A DNA stretch of 42,464 nucleotides from an uncultured Anaerotignum sp. Its GTDB lineage: Bacteria > Bacillota > Clostridia > Lachnospirales > Anaerotignaceae. The DNA lies in NCBI GenBank assembly GCA_910578425.1, contig CAJTQX010000020.1, positions 1 to 42,464 of the forward strand, given 5' to 3'. Positions 1-7,995 of the stretch are shown here, piece by piece (position 1 is the first letter of the stretch; each line of letters begins with the position of its first letter). The translations under genes and the position numbers were made by a program. The notes under the pieces are model-generated. The model had not been told where the DNA came from, searched no databases, and was given only the letters and a program-made list of their open reading frames with translations.

Positions 1-13
1 AAGCTTTTTGATT

Positions 14-47
14 CCCCCAGCATAGCTGGGGGTTTATTGGGTTTTTA
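14..47 (+). terminator. Rho-independent terminator of an upstream gene
   Basis: A perfect 8-bp stem, CCCCCAGC/GCTGGGGG with an ATA loop, is followed by a T-rich stretch. It points rightward, so it should end a transcript that begins before the window. In Clostridia rplK-rplA usually lie just upstream of rplJ, but those genes are not in this window. Confidence 0.8.
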
Positions 48-60
48 TCCCAAAACGATT

Positions 61-144
61 CCAGCCGCATGGATATGCGGCTGGCAATAAAGTTTGGGGT
101 CAAGCCCTTTTCAAAGGGCTTGCGGGGGACGGGGCAGAGCCCCG
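61..144. repeat. Cluster of three small hairpins between terminator and rplJ promoter
   Basis: Three stem-loops follow one another: CCAGCCGCAT/ATGCGGCTGG at 61-84, CAAGCCCTTT/AAAGGGCTTG at 101-122, and CGGGGC/GCCCCG at 130-144. GC-rich pieces of the form GGGGCAGAGCC also occur near 6433 and, more loosely, near 8880. This may be a dispersed intergenic repeat of the genome. No coding potential is visible. Confidence 0.5.
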
Positions 145-172
145 GAAGGTTCTAAAAATTTTGCGGAAATCC

Positions 173-201
173 TTGACAGATATCCGTTTTCGCGGTATGA
201 T
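173..201 (+). promoter_or_regulatory. Sigma-A promoter of rplJ-rplL
   Basis: TTGACA at 173-178 and TATGAT at 196-201 are separated by exactly 17 bp. Transcription should start near 208, just before the L10 leader. Confidence 0.85.
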
Positions 202-220
202 AAACAAGTTGATAGAAAAA

Positions 221-345
221 TTCATATCTGCCGCAGACAGCAGGTGCAAGAAATTGCGTAAATCCTGCCGAGGAAACCAAAAGCGTGAGCTTACAGGTCT
301 CTTTGTCTATGTGCAGAGAGGCTTTTTTCAAGACTGGAATACCGA
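221..345 (+). promoter_or_regulatory. Ribosomal protein L10 leader
   Basis: The roughly 150-nt untranslated region ahead of rplJ holds the L10-leader signature CTGCCGAGG (near 267) and nearby stem-forming segments, ending in AGAGAGGCTTTTTT near 316-330. In Firmicutes this RNA binds the L10-(L12)4 complex and represses its own operon. The class is recognised from the motif and position. I did not fold it. Confidence 0.75.
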
Positions 346-369
346 AAAGGATTTAAGGAGGTGTAAAAA

Positions 370-870
370 ATGGCAAAGATCGAACAGAAGCAGGTTGTTG
401 TGAACGAAATCAAAGAAAAGCTGGAAAAGGCGGCTTCCGTTGTTATGGTGGACGCAAGAGGCCTGACAGTAGAGCAGGATACCGCTCTGAGAAAACAGCT
501 CAGAGAGGCCGGCGTTGATTATAAGGTTTACAAAAACACAATGGTGCATTTCGCAATCCAGGGCACACAGTTTGAAGGACTGGACGAATATCTCGCAGGT
601 CCCAGTACGTTTGCGTTCAGCTATGAGGACGCAACGACAGCAGCCAGCATCCTGAACAAGGTTGCAAAGGATGTAAAAGAACTGGAGTTTAAGGCGGGCG
701 TTGTAGAAGGTGTTGTATACGATGCGGCAGGCATGAAGCTGATCGCGGATATCCCTTCCAGAGATGTACTGCTTTCCAAGCTGCTCGGCAGCTTCAAGTC
801 CCCTATGTCCTCTTTCGCACGCGTTATCGACCAGATCGCGAAGAAAGACGGCGAAGCGGCAGCAGAATAA
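370..870 (+). CDS. rplJ: 50S ribosomal protein L10
   Basis: L10 forms the base of the ribosomal stalk and anchors L7/L12 dimers, which recruit translation GTPases. The 166-residue product has the normal bacterial length. Its N-terminus (MAKIEQKQVVVNEIKEKL) and the segment VVMVDARGLTV are typical, and the C-terminal helix that binds L7/L12 is present. The start is fixed by AAGGAGGTG about 9 nt upstream. rplL follows 81 nt downstream in the same transcript. Expression should be autoregulated through the leader. Confidence 0.97.
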   Translation: MAKIEQKQVVVNEIKEKLEKAASVVMVDARGLTVEQDTALRKQLREAGVDYKVYKNTMVHFAIQGTQFEGLDEYLAGPSTFAFSYEDATTAASILNKVAKDVKELEFKAGVVEGVVYDAAGMKLIADIPSRDVLLSKLLGSFKSPMSSFARVIDQIAKKDGEAAAE

Positions 871-951
871 GAGAAATCCCTTTTTCGCCTCGATACGGGC
901 GGCTGGGTATTTTACTGAAAACAGACAAATATTATTCGGAGGTGCTTAACA

Positions 952-1329
952 ATGGCAAAATTGACAATCGAAGAAATCATTGCAGCTGTAAAAGAGCTTA
1001 CAGTTTTGGAACTGAATGACCTGGTAAAACTGGCAGAAGAAGAATTCGGCGTATCCGCAGCAGCGGGCGTTGCAGTAGTAGCTGGCCCTGCGGCTGGCGG
1101 CGATGCAGCAGCAGAAAAGACAGAATTCGACGTTGAGCTGACAGAGGTTGGCGCAGAAAAGATCAAAGTTATCAAGGTTGTTCGTGAAGTAACAGGTCTG
1201 GGCCTGAAAGAAGCGAAGGAAGCGGTTGACGGCGCGCCTAAGGTTCTGAAAGAACAGGTTTCCAAAGAAGAAGCTGACGGTATCAAAGCAAAACTGGAAG
1301 AAGTTGGCGCGAAGGTAACACTGAAGTAA
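952..1329 (+). CDS. rplL: 50S ribosomal protein L7/L12
   Basis: This is the multicopy stalk protein that contacts EF-Tu, EF-G and other factors. It has 125 residues: an N-terminal dimerisation helix region, an Ala/Gly-rich hinge at about 35-55, and the C-terminal factor-binding domain with GLGLKEAKEAVDGAPK. The ribosome site GGAGGTG sits 9 nt before the ATG. A terminator follows 32 nt after the stop, so rpoB is not in this operon, although it usually follows rplL in bacteria. Confidence 0.97.
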   Translation: MAKLTIEEIIAAVKELTVLELNDLVKLAEEEFGVSAAAGVAVVAGPAAGGDAAAEKTEFDVELTEVGAEKIKVIKVVREVTGLGLKEAKEAVDGAPKVLKEQVSKEEADGIKAKLEEVGAKVTLK

Positions 1330-1360
1330 GAGTTTCCCAAAACCAACAGGAAAAAATAAA

Positions 1361-1402
1361 AACGGCAGGAGTCTGTTTATCAGACTTTTGCTGTTTTTTA
1401 TT
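1361..1402 (+). terminator. Terminator of rplJ-rplL
   Basis: The stem CGGCA..AGTCTG / CAGACT..TGCTG has a TTTAT loop and is followed by TTTTTTATTT. It closes the ribosomal operon. Confidence 0.85.
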
Positions 1403-1555
1403 TGCTCCGAAGGGGGCATGTATTTTTGTCGAATGGGATACTACGGCGCAGTTGGGGGAGATATGCGAAAGCAGGGTCTGTCCGATGATGGGGACAGGAC
1501 TTTATTTTCAGAGGGGATTCCAGAGGCTTCTGGAGAGCACGCAAGGCTGGTTTAT

Positions 1556-1645
1556 CAGGGAGTGTCGTCACAAGTGTCTGGATACGCCTTTTCGGCAAAA
1601 TTATGCTCGAAAATACGTATACATGACTTATGACGACACTGCCTG
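1556..1645. repeat. Family B dispersed repeat, copy B1 (MITE-like, 90 bp)
   Basis: The ends are a 15-bp inverted repeat with one mismatch: CAGGGAGTGTCGTCA at 1556-1570 and TGACGACACTGCCTG at 1631-1645. The interior carries CACAAGTGTC and AAAATTATGCTCGAAAAT, both shared with copies near 31.9 and 36.4 kb. It encodes nothing convincing. The rest of the stretch from 1403 to 1658 shows no gene. Confidence 0.75.
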
Positions 1646-1651
1646 GGAAAG

Positions 1652-1684
1652 ACACAAAAAGGGCAGAACTTTGGTTCTGCCCTT
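1652..1684 (-). terminator. Terminator of the Rrf2 gene
   Basis: An 11-bp perfect stem, AAGGGCAGAAC/GTTCTGCCCTT, has a TTTG loop. Read on the minus strand it runs into a T tract (TTTTTGTGTC), directly after the stop of the minus-strand regulator gene. Confidence 0.85.
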
Positions 1685-1689
1685 CCGTA

Positions 1690-2133
1690 TTACCCATCGC
1701 AGCGGGTGATGGCTTCACAGGGATTTTTTTCCGCGTATTCTTTAGCCATATCTGCCAGCGTGATATCATCTACTACCTGATCTACTGCCTCTTTCATGCG
1801 TTTCCATATGGAGAGGGAAACGCAGCTGTCAAAATTGGGGCAGCTGGGATGATCCACACAGCTTACCGGCGAAAGCGAGCCTTCCAGCACGCGCAGCACC
1901 TCCCCGACGGTAATTCCTTCCGGCGGGCGGTTCAGGGCATAGCCGCCCTGTGCGCCGCGGTAGCTTTTGACAAGGCCGGATTTCGTCAGGGGATTGATGA
2001 TCTGTTCCAAATACTTTTCTGATATATTCTGGTCTTTCGCGATGTTCTTTAACGGAACCGTACCGCTTTCATACTGCAAAGCCAGCGCAAGCATCAGGCG
2101 GATTCCATAACGTCCTCTGGTCGAAATCTTCAT
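1690..2133 (-). CDS. Rrf2 family transcriptional regulator (IscR-like)
   Basis: This 147-residue winged-helix regulator has the usual Rrf2 start (MKISTRGRYGIRLMLALA) and the helix-turn-helix around VPLKNIAKDQNISEKYLEQI. Cysteines fall at 92, 98 and 104, the same spacing as the [2Fe-2S] ligands of IscR. The histidine at 107 in E. coli IscR is Leu here, so a cluster with a different fourth ligand is possible. That is an inference. No iscS/iscU genes lie beside it. The ybaK-like gene lies 21 nt upstream on the same strand and is probably cotranscribed. Confidence 0.9.
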   Translation of the reverse strand: MKISTRGRYGIRLMLALALQYESGTVPLKNIAKDQNISEKYLEQIINPLTKSGLVKSYRGAQGGYALNRPPEGITVGEVLRVLEGSLSPVSCVDHPSCPNFDSCVSLSIWKRMKEAVDQVVDDITLADMAKEYAEKNPCEAITRCDG

Positions 2134-2154
2134 ATAAACAGTCTCCTTATTGGT

Positions 2155-2634
2155 TTATTCCGCATCCTGCCAGCCCTTGCATACGTCTACCCATTCGATA
2201 CATTTGCCATAGTGGAACAGCTCGTCACAGGTCAGTTCGACTGCGGAATTGCTGCTGCCAGCGGCGGGGAAAACAGTATCAAAGCGTTTCATGGAAATAT
2301 CGGCATAAGCCTTTGTGGTTTCCGGCAGGGCAAAGGGGCATACGCCGCCAACGGCATGTCCGGTTGCGTCAAGCGTTTCTTCGGGGGAAAGCATTTTTGC
2401 TTTCAGGCCAAAGGTGTCCTTGAATTTGCGGTTGTCGATTTTCGTATCGCCTGCTACGGCAATGACAATCGGCCCTTCTTTGGACATCAGGCAGAGTGTT
2501 TTTGTGATGCGGGCAGGAATAACGCCTGCTGCCTGCGCTGCCAGCTCTACAGTCGCGCTGGAGGTTGCAAATTCCAGAACTTCTTTGGGACATCCCATCT
2601 CTTTCAGATAAGCCCGTACTTTTTCAATAGACAT
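2155..2634 (-). CDS. YbaK/EbsC-type aminoacyl-tRNA deacylase
   Basis: The 159-residue product matches the YbaK/ProX family, which hydrolyses mischarged tRNAs such as Cys-tRNA(Pro). Visible hallmarks are ITKTLCLMSKEGPIVIAVAG, with the conserved Lys that contacts the substrate, and VGGVCPFALP near 95-105. Length is normal. It heads a short minus-strand unit with the Rrf2 gene. Which mischarged tRNA it edits cannot be told from sequence. Confidence 0.88.
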   Translation of the reverse strand: MSIEKVRAYLKEMGCPKEVLEFATSSATVELAAQAAGVIPARITKTLCLMSKEGPIVIAVAGDTKIDNRKFKDTFGLKAKMLSPEETLDATGHAVGGVCPFALPETTKAYADISMKRFDTVFPAAGSSNSAVELTCDELFHYGKCIEWVDVCKGWQDAE

Positions 2635-2835
2635 TTCTATGACATCTCCTTTGTGATTTGCATATGGGCGGTTTCAGCCGCCGCCTGTATTAACATTAAG
2701 CATATCAGAAAAGGGGAATTTCTGCAAGAAAGAAAGTGTTTTTTTGTAAAGAATAAGAGATATCGCCCTCACAGCATGAACCTGTCCTGTTTCTGGAATT
2801 TTTTCGGAAATCCTGCTTTACGCCGGTGTAAAAAA

Positions 2836-2844
2836 TGCTATAAT
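2836..2844 (+). promoter_or_regulatory. Possible extended -10 promoter, distal
   Basis: TGCTATAAT is an extended -10, with TTTACG as a -35-like hexamer 16 bp before the TATAAT. It lies in the 370-bp gap between the minus-strand ybaK gene and the response regulator. Confidence 0.4.
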
Positions 2845-2927
2845 GATTGCATGGCTCAAAAGACACCGAGTTTTTTGCATCCGTAAGAGAATTGTAAGGA
2901 ATTTTCAAGTTTTTTGTAAAAGAATAC

Positions 2928-2936
2928 TGCTATAAT
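2928..2936 (+). promoter_or_regulatory. Possible extended -10 promoter of the two-component operon
   Basis: A second TGCTATAAT precedes the response regulator by about 70 bp. No clear -35 is visible, which fits an extended -10 promoter. Downstream, a GC hairpin (GGACGCCC/GGGCGTCC, 2948-2970) and the palindrome ATGGGAACCCAT lie in the leader and could affect translation. Confidence 0.45.
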
Positions 2937-3004
2937 GGAACGGACAGGGACGCCCGCGCCTGGGGCGTCCGGACAATGGGAACCCATCGGAAGGGAGCGT
3001 TAGC

Positions 3005-3700
3005 ATGGAGCAGTTTAATATTTTGGTCTGTGATGATGACAGGAGCATCGTTGAGGCGATTGAAATTTATCTGAAACAGGAAAATTATCATGTAATAAAA
3101 GCGTACAACGGGCTGGAAGCACTGAAGGCTCTGGAGGAAAGTGAAATACACCTGATATTGATGGACGTGATGATGCCGCAGCTGGACGGGCTGAATACGA
3201 CAGTGAAAATCCGCGAAAGCATGAATATCCCCATTATTATCCTTTCTGCAAAAACGGAGGATACGGATAAGATTCTGGGGCTGAATTTTGGCGCGGACGA
3301 TTACATCAGCAAGCCATTCAACCCGCTGGAACTGCTGGCGCGTATCAAAAGCCAGATGCGCCGCTATACCACGCTGGGCAGCATTGCGGAAAAAAGCAAC
3401 GTAATCCGTATCGGGGAGCTGGAGCTGGACAAGGACGCGAAAGAAGTGCGCGTAGGCGGCGAACCGATTAAGCTGACTGCAACGGAATACGGTATTTTGC
3501 AGCTGCTGATGGAAAATGCGGGAAAGGTTTTTTCCATTGACCAGATTTACGAAAGCGTCTGGAACGAAATGTCCTTCGCGCCGGAAAACACAGTTTCGGT
3601 GCATATCCGCCGTATCCGTGAGAAAATCGAGATCAACCCGAAGGAGCCGAAGTACTTAAAGGTGGTGTGGGGGATTGGCTACAAAATCGAAAAATTCTAA
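3005..3700 (+). CDS. OmpR-family response regulator
   Basis: This 231-residue DNA-binding regulator pairs with the histidine kinase that follows. The receiver domain (1-118) has the acidic pair in CDDD (10-12), the phosphoacceptor Asp54 in LILMDVMMPQLDG, Ser81 and Lys103 in ISKPF. The C-terminal winged helix (about 135-230) holds LTATEYGILQLLMENAGKVF and SVHIRRIREKIE. It resembles VanR-type regulators in Clostridia, but the signal is unknown and no resistance genes are adjacent. The start has GGAAGGGAG about 7 nt upstream. Confidence 0.93.
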   Translation: MEQFNILVCDDDRSIVEAIEIYLKQENYHVIKAYNGLEALKALEESEIHLILMDVMMPQLDGLNTTVKIRESMNIPIIILSAKTEDTDKILGLNFGADDYISKPFNPLELLARIKSQMRRYTTLGSIAEKSNVIRIGELELDKDAKEVRVGGEPIKLTATEYGILQLLMENAGKVFSIDQIYESVWNEMSFAPENTVSVHIRRIREKIEINPKEPKYLKVVWGIGYKIEKF

Positions 3701-5930
3701 CGTATACCACACAAAGTGGAAGGTAATGGCAACGATAGTGTTGTTTGTCTGCGCGCTGGTAATGTTTGTCTGCGGCGTGCTGGCGGGAATGATTTCAAAG
3801 CAGTGGAACTGGGACGTTGTCAATGCCGAAACGTTTTACGATACGGCGGAATTTCATGGGGTATTCCGGACTGCGCTGGACAGGGCCATTACTGCGGATA
3901 TCCAGTACCAGAGCGAAGAAAGGATTTCCGCGGGGAAGGCGGCGCGGCGGGAGGAGGTTATCAATGGCTTTAAGCGGTATTATGGCATCATTGATGGCGT
4001 GATTTCCAGCAATACGGAAATTAACGCGACATATGACGGGCTGGCGATTTACGGGGAGATTCCCGAATCGCTTTACGCAAATTTGCAGGAATATCAGTAT
4101 CTGGTGGAAAACAGGCTGCCAATGTATTACAAAATGTATTTGCAGCGACAACTGGACGAATATAAGACCTGTGTTCGTTATCTGGGCGGGCTGCGGAACT
4201 TCCTGTACTATATTGAGGACGAAGCGGGTAATCCCGTTGGCGGGAATACCACGAAGGGCGAAATCAGCGACGAGGAACGCACGCTTGTGCTTTACGCGGG
4301 TTTCAGCAGCGACCATCTGGGTGAAATGCCGGATTATTTTGAAACGTATTCCAACATCACTTTGGAGGAAAGCGGGCTGCGGCTTTACGGCGCGATCTGC
4401 GATCCTCTGCGCCCTGGAGATGAGTTTTATGAGCTTTGGCAGAGCTTTGGCTTTGCAAAGAAAAGCCTGCCAATACTGCTTGGAGTATTTTCCGCTGCGG
4501 CACTCCTGCTGGTGCTGTGTACGGTTTACCTGATGCGGGTGACGGGGCAGAAGGAAAAGGGCGGTATTGTGGAGTATATGGTGCAGGACAGGCTCTATAA
4601 TGAGGTGCATTTCCTGCTGGTTGCAGTGTTTTTCGCATTTTCAGCGGCAGGCGGGACGGCTCTTGTGCAGAATATAATGCAGGGAAATGCAAATTTCTGG
4701 TCTTATCTGTTTATCATGATACTGGGCGTACTGTATCTGGCGGATGTGGCAGTGGGGCTTGGTTTCCTGCTTTCTATTGCGCGGCAGGTAAAAGGGCAGC
4801 GGTTTTTCCGAAATACATGGGTTTCTGTGACGATTCGGCGCGCATCTGAGCTTTTTACGGGAAAAACTTTCCGCGGCTGGATGCTGATTGTGATACTCTG
4901 CTATGGTCTTGGCAATTGTGTAATCATGGGGCTGGCAGTGCTTGCGCCGTATTACGGACAATGGCGGTTCGGCGTGCTTTGCGGGCTTGCGCTGATACTG
5001 TTTAATGGGGTGTGCATGTATCTTTTCCTGCGGGCACTGCGTTCGCTGAAAAATATTATGATTTCAGCGAAGGAAACTTCAAAGGGAGATTTTTCCGCTC
5101 CGCTGAATCTGGCGGAAATATCGCCTTCCCTCCAAAATTTCGCGATGGATATCGCAAATATTCAGGACGGGCTGAAAAATGCCGTAGATGATGCGGTGAA
5201 AGGGGAACGCATGAAAACCGACCTGATTACGAACGTTTCGCATGACCTGAAAACGCCGCTGACCTCTATCATTACTTATGCCGATCTGCTCAAGCATGAG
5301 GAGCTTTCTAATGAGCGGGCGAAAGGCTATGTGAACGTTCTGCATGAAAAATCCTATCGGCTGAAACAACTGATTGAGGATTTGATAGAGGCGAGCAAGG
5401 CGTCCAGCGGAAATCTGACTGTGACAAAAATGCAGATTGATTTCCGGCAGCTGACATTGCAGGCGATGGGCGAAATGGAGGAAAAGATAGAAACGGCGGG
5501 GCTTTCGTTCAAAATGAGCTGTCCGGAACCTGTGCGGATTAACGCGGACGGACGGCATATGTGGCGGATACTGGAAAACCTTTTTTCCAACGCAATCAAG
5601 TATTCTATGCCGAATTCGCGGGTTTATGTGGATATTTTTGAGATGAACGGCTTCGGTATGCTGGTGATGAAAAATATTTCCGCCGCGCCGATTGATTTTG
5701 ATGAAACAAGGCTGACGGAGCGTTTCGTGCGGGGGGACGCCTCGCGGACGACGGAGGGCTCAGGGCTGGGGCTTTCCATTACACAGAGCCTTGCGCAGAT
5801 ACAGGGCGGCACGTTTGGCATACAGGTGGACGGGGATTTGTTTAAGTCCATCGTCAGCATTCCCCTTTGGGAGGAGGAAGAAGAAACGGAAGAAAAAGCT
5901 GCGGAGCCGGAAGAGCTGCCGGAGGATTGA
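3675..5930 (+). CDS. Multi-pass membrane sensor histidine kinase
   Basis: This sensor partner has about 751 residues. An N-terminal membrane helix (about 15-38) is followed by an extracytoplasmic region of roughly 230 residues. Five or six membrane helices come next (about 265-455), then a HAMP-like linker, HisKA with NVSHDLKTPLTS (His about 523), and HATPase_c with NLFSNAIKY (about 635) and GSGLGLSI (about 695). The TTG start overlaps the regulator gene by 26 bp and implies translational coupling. An in-frame ATG at 3726 is an alternative start. The C-terminus is Glu-rich. The large multi-helix sensor suggests sensing in or at the membrane. Confidence 0.9.
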   Translation: MATKSKNSNVYHTKWKVMATIVLFVCALVMFVCGVLAGMISKQWNWDVVNAETFYDTAEFHGVFRTALDRAITADIQYQSEERISAGKAARREEVINGFKRYYGIIDGVISSNTEINATYDGLAIYGEIPESLYANLQEYQYLVENRLPMYYKMYLQRQLDEYKTCVRYLGGLRNFLYYIEDEAGNPVGGNTTKGEISDEERTLVLYAGFSSDHLGEMPDYFETYSNITLEESGLRLYGAICDPLRPGDEFYELWQSFGFAKKSLPILLGVFSAAALLLVLCTVYLMRVTGQKEKGGIVEYMVQDRLYNEVHFLLVAVFFAFSAAGGTALVQNIMQGNANFWSYLFIMILGVLYLADVAVGLGFLLSIARQVKGQRFFRNTWVSVTIRRASELFTGKTFRGWMLIVILCYGLGNCVIMGLAVLAPYYGQWRFGVLCGLALILFNGVCMYLFLRALRSLKNIMISAKETSKGDFSAPLNLAEISPSLQNFAMDIANIQDGLKNAVDDAVKGERMKTDLITNVSHDLKTPLTSIITYADLLKHEELSNERAKGYVNVLHEKSYRLKQLIEDLIEASKASSGNLTVTKMQIDFRQLTLQAMGEMEEKIETAGLSFKMSCPEPVRINADGRHMWRILENLFSNAIKYSMPNSRVYVDIFEMNGFGMLVMKNISAAPIDFDETRLTERFVRGDASRTTEGSGLGLSITQSLAQIQGGTFGIQVDGDLFKSIVSIPLWEEEEETEEKAAEPEELPED

Positions 5931-5946
5931 AAGGAGCGGAACAGGA

Positions 5947-6153
5947 ATGTGGAAGGAAAAAAAGGAAGTGCGGTTTGAAAAGACGTATGCGCAGGGAGGA
6001 ATGAATGTTACGGAGATTTGGGTGGATAAACAGACGGGCGTGCAGTATCTGTTCCATTATGACTATGCGGGGAACAGCGGCGGACTGACGCCCCTGCTGG
6101 ACGCAGATGGAAAACCACAGATTGACCTGAATTACCGGAAACCGCTTTTATAA
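5947..6153 (+). CDS. DUF6440 family small protein
   Basis: This 68-residue protein starts at ATG 5947, 10 nt after GGAG. The segment WVDKQTGVQYLFHY followed by GGLTPLLDADGKP is the core of the DUF6440 family, whose role is unknown. It begins 16 nt after the kinase stop and is likely cotranscribed with the two-component genes. A longer reading frame open upstream lacks a ribosome site. Confidence 0.75.
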   Translation: MWKEKKEVRFEKTYAQGGMNVTEIWVDKQTGVQYLFHYDYAGNSGGLTPLLDADGKPQIDLNYRKPLL

Positions 6154-6162
6154 AATATTGTC

Positions 6163-6331
6163 TGTTATGGGCGTTGCCATAAGAAAATTTCATTTTTTGA
6201 AATGCCTGAAAAATCAGGCTTTTTCAGAATGATTTCCTTATTCAGATGAAATTTTCTCATGCAGCGGCCGTCAGCGTCTGACTTTAGAAATCAATAGAAA
6301 AGAAAAATCTGTTTTCTTAAGTCAGGCCGCC
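6163..6331. repeat. Family A dispersed repeat, copy A1
   Basis: This two-hairpin element is about 169 bp long. Hairpin 1 uses AGAAAATTTCA (6182-6192) against TGAAATTTTCT (6247-6257). Hairpin 2 uses TGACTTTAGAAA against TTTCTTAAGTCA (about 6279-6324). The same organisation recurs at 29381 and, altered or inverted, near 26.9, 31.8, 36.4 and 38.2 kb. It fills most of the 309-bp gap between the DUF6440 gene and the CLC gene. The remaining 130 bp show no gene or clear promoter. Confidence 0.8.
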
Positions 6332-6462
6332 TTTGTTTTACTGCTGTATTTTGGAAACAGCGGGAAGGGTTTCTCCGTAAAATACAGTTTGCTGCTGGAA
6401 GGTCTGGGAGTGAAACTTTTTGCAGGGTGTGGGGCAGAGCCTCACGGTTTTAAGTCTTAAAG

Positions 6463-7746
6463 GTGGGGAAGGTTTTGAGAGAGAAACTTCGGAAATTCAT
6501 AGAAAATGTGGAAAACAGCGAAGACATTTTCGTCACTTTTCTGGGCTGGTCTTTTGCGGGTTCAGTCATTGGTATGCTTGTGGGTCTTGCGGGTATCGCT
6601 TTCCATTGGGCTTTGGAATGGGCGGCGGCATACCGTACCGCGCACCCGGAAATACTCTGGCTTCTGCCTTTTGGCGGTCTGCTGATCGTGCTGGCATATC
6701 GCAAGGAGCATATGGAAAACGATAAAGGCACAAATTTTATATTGATAGCGGTGCGCTCCAATGCCGCCGTTTCCATTCGGACTGCGCCGCTGATTTTTTT
6801 CAGCACCGTTGTGACGCACCTGCTCGGCGGCTCTGCCGGAAGGGAAGGCGCGGCACTCCAGCTGGGCGGCAGCATTGCCTCGTGGCTTGGCAGAGAGGTG
6901 GAGCTGAATGAGCGGGAAGAACGCATTATGACGATGTGCGGCATGGCGGCAGGGTTTTCGGCCCTGTTCGGTACGCCGCTGACTGCCGTGGTGTTCGCGA
7001 TGGAGGTCATTACCGTTGGAGTGATGCATTACTCTGCAATTGTTCCCTGCACGATTTCCGCGCTTGTGGCGGCGGGGCTTGCCAAAGGCGCAGGCATTAC
7101 GGCTCCGTTTTATCATGTGCTTGACATTCCAGCCGAAATCACACTGAATGCCAGCTGGTGCGTGGGGCTTTTGGGGATAGGCTGCGCTTTGCTGAGTATT
7201 CTGTTCTGCGTGGTGATGGATCAGATTTCAGACAGATACAGGCGGTATTTCCCGAATCCGCTGCTGCGGGTGTTTGTGGGCGGCTTTCTGGTAATCGGGC
7301 TGACGTACCTTGTCGGCACCAGAGATTATAACGGCGCGGGCATGGAGCTGATCGAACGGGCAATTGGCGGGGAGGCAGAAACGGCCGCGTTTCTGCTGAA
7401 AATACTTTTTACGGCATTGACGCTCGGGGCGGGCTTCAAGGGCGGTGAAATTGTCCCTTCCTTTTTTGTCGGTGCAACATTCGGCTGTGTGGCGGGACCT
7501 TTGCTGGGCCTTTCGCCCTCGTTCGCGGCTTCTCTGGGGATGGCGGCGGTGTTCTGCGGTGTGACGAACTGCCCGATGGCGTCCGTATTGCTCTGCATTG
7601 AGCTGTTTGGCGTAAAGGGTATGGGGTATTACGCGCTTTGCTGTGGGGTCAGCTACATGCTTTCCGGATATTATGGGCTGTATTCTGAACAGAAAATTAT
7701 GTATTCCAAGGTGCAGCCGGAGTTTATCAACAGGAACGTCCATTAA
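6463..7746 (+). CDS. CLC-family anion channel/antiporter, fluoride-type motifs
   Basis: This polytopic CLC transporter has 427 residues from GTG 6463. TTG 6475 gives 423 and has a better placed ribosome site. The selectivity and gating segment reads HLLGGSAGREGAALQLGGS, with the gating Glu in GREG, followed by AAGFSALFGTPLTAVVFAMEV and GGEIVPSFFVGATFG. The canonical GSGIP is replaced by a KGTN-like segment. As I recall the family, this combination resembles the CLC-F clade of fluoride/proton antiporters. That subfamily call is an inference. No fluoride riboswitch (crcB motif) is visible upstream. Confidence 0.85.
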   Translation: MGKVLREKLRKFIENVENSEDIFVTFLGWSFAGSVIGMLVGLAGIAFHWALEWAAAYRTAHPEILWLLPFGGLLIVLAYRKEHMENDKGTNFILIAVRSNAAVSIRTAPLIFFSTVVTHLLGGSAGREGAALQLGGSIASWLGREVELNEREERIMTMCGMAAGFSALFGTPLTAVVFAMEVITVGVMHYSAIVPCTISALVAAGLAKGAGITAPFYHVLDIPAEITLNASWCVGLLGIGCALLSILFCVVMDQISDRYRRYFPNPLLRVFVGGFLVIGLTYLVGTRDYNGAGMELIERAIGGEAETAAFLLKILFTALTLGAGFKGGEIVPSFFVGATFGCVAGPLLGLSPSFAASLGMAAVFCGVTNCPMASVLLCIELFGVKGMGYYALCCGVSYMLSGYYGLYSEQKIMYSKVQPEFINRNVH

Positions 7747-7761
7747 AAAAATATGTCTGGG

Positions 7762-7792
7762 AATAATGCATAAAATTATTTTATGCATTATT
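7762..7792. repeat. Perfect AT-rich inverted repeat
   Basis: A 14-bp perfect stem, AATAATGCATAAAA (7762-7775) against TTTTATGCATTATT (7779-7792), has a 3-nt loop. It lies 16 bp after the CLC stop. It could be a weak terminator or an operator for the next gene. Confidence 0.6.
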
Positions 7793-7906
7793 TTATGCAA
7801 ATAAAAAAGTCAGCAGACCAGAGAAAACTCCTTCTAAAAAGTGAAAATATGTATAGATTTTACAAAAAAACGGAAATAAAAACTTTTTTATGGTGGAATT
7901 TGATTA

Positions 7907-7935
7907 TTGTATTTTATACACGATTCTAGTATAAT
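7907..7935 (+). promoter_or_regulatory. Promoter of the amino-acid ABC transporter
   Basis: TTGTAT at 7907-7912 and TATAAT at 7930-7935 are spaced by 17 bp, about 60 bp before the substrate-binding protein gene. Confidence 0.7.
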
Positions 7936-7995
7936 GCCCGTATGAGAAAAAGCAAAAAAGCAACAAAATGATACAGAAAATGGGAGGAAGAAAAA

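Noticed and set aside
1398..1769. Minus-strand frame of 123 codons after rplL
   Set aside because: It crosses repeat B1 and the Rrf2 terminator, has no ribosome site and no family-like sequence.
3005..5930. Vancomycin-resistance VanRS system
   Set aside because: The regulator resembles VanR-type proteins, but the kinase has a different multi-helix sensor and no vanH/A/X or vanY/Z genes are present.
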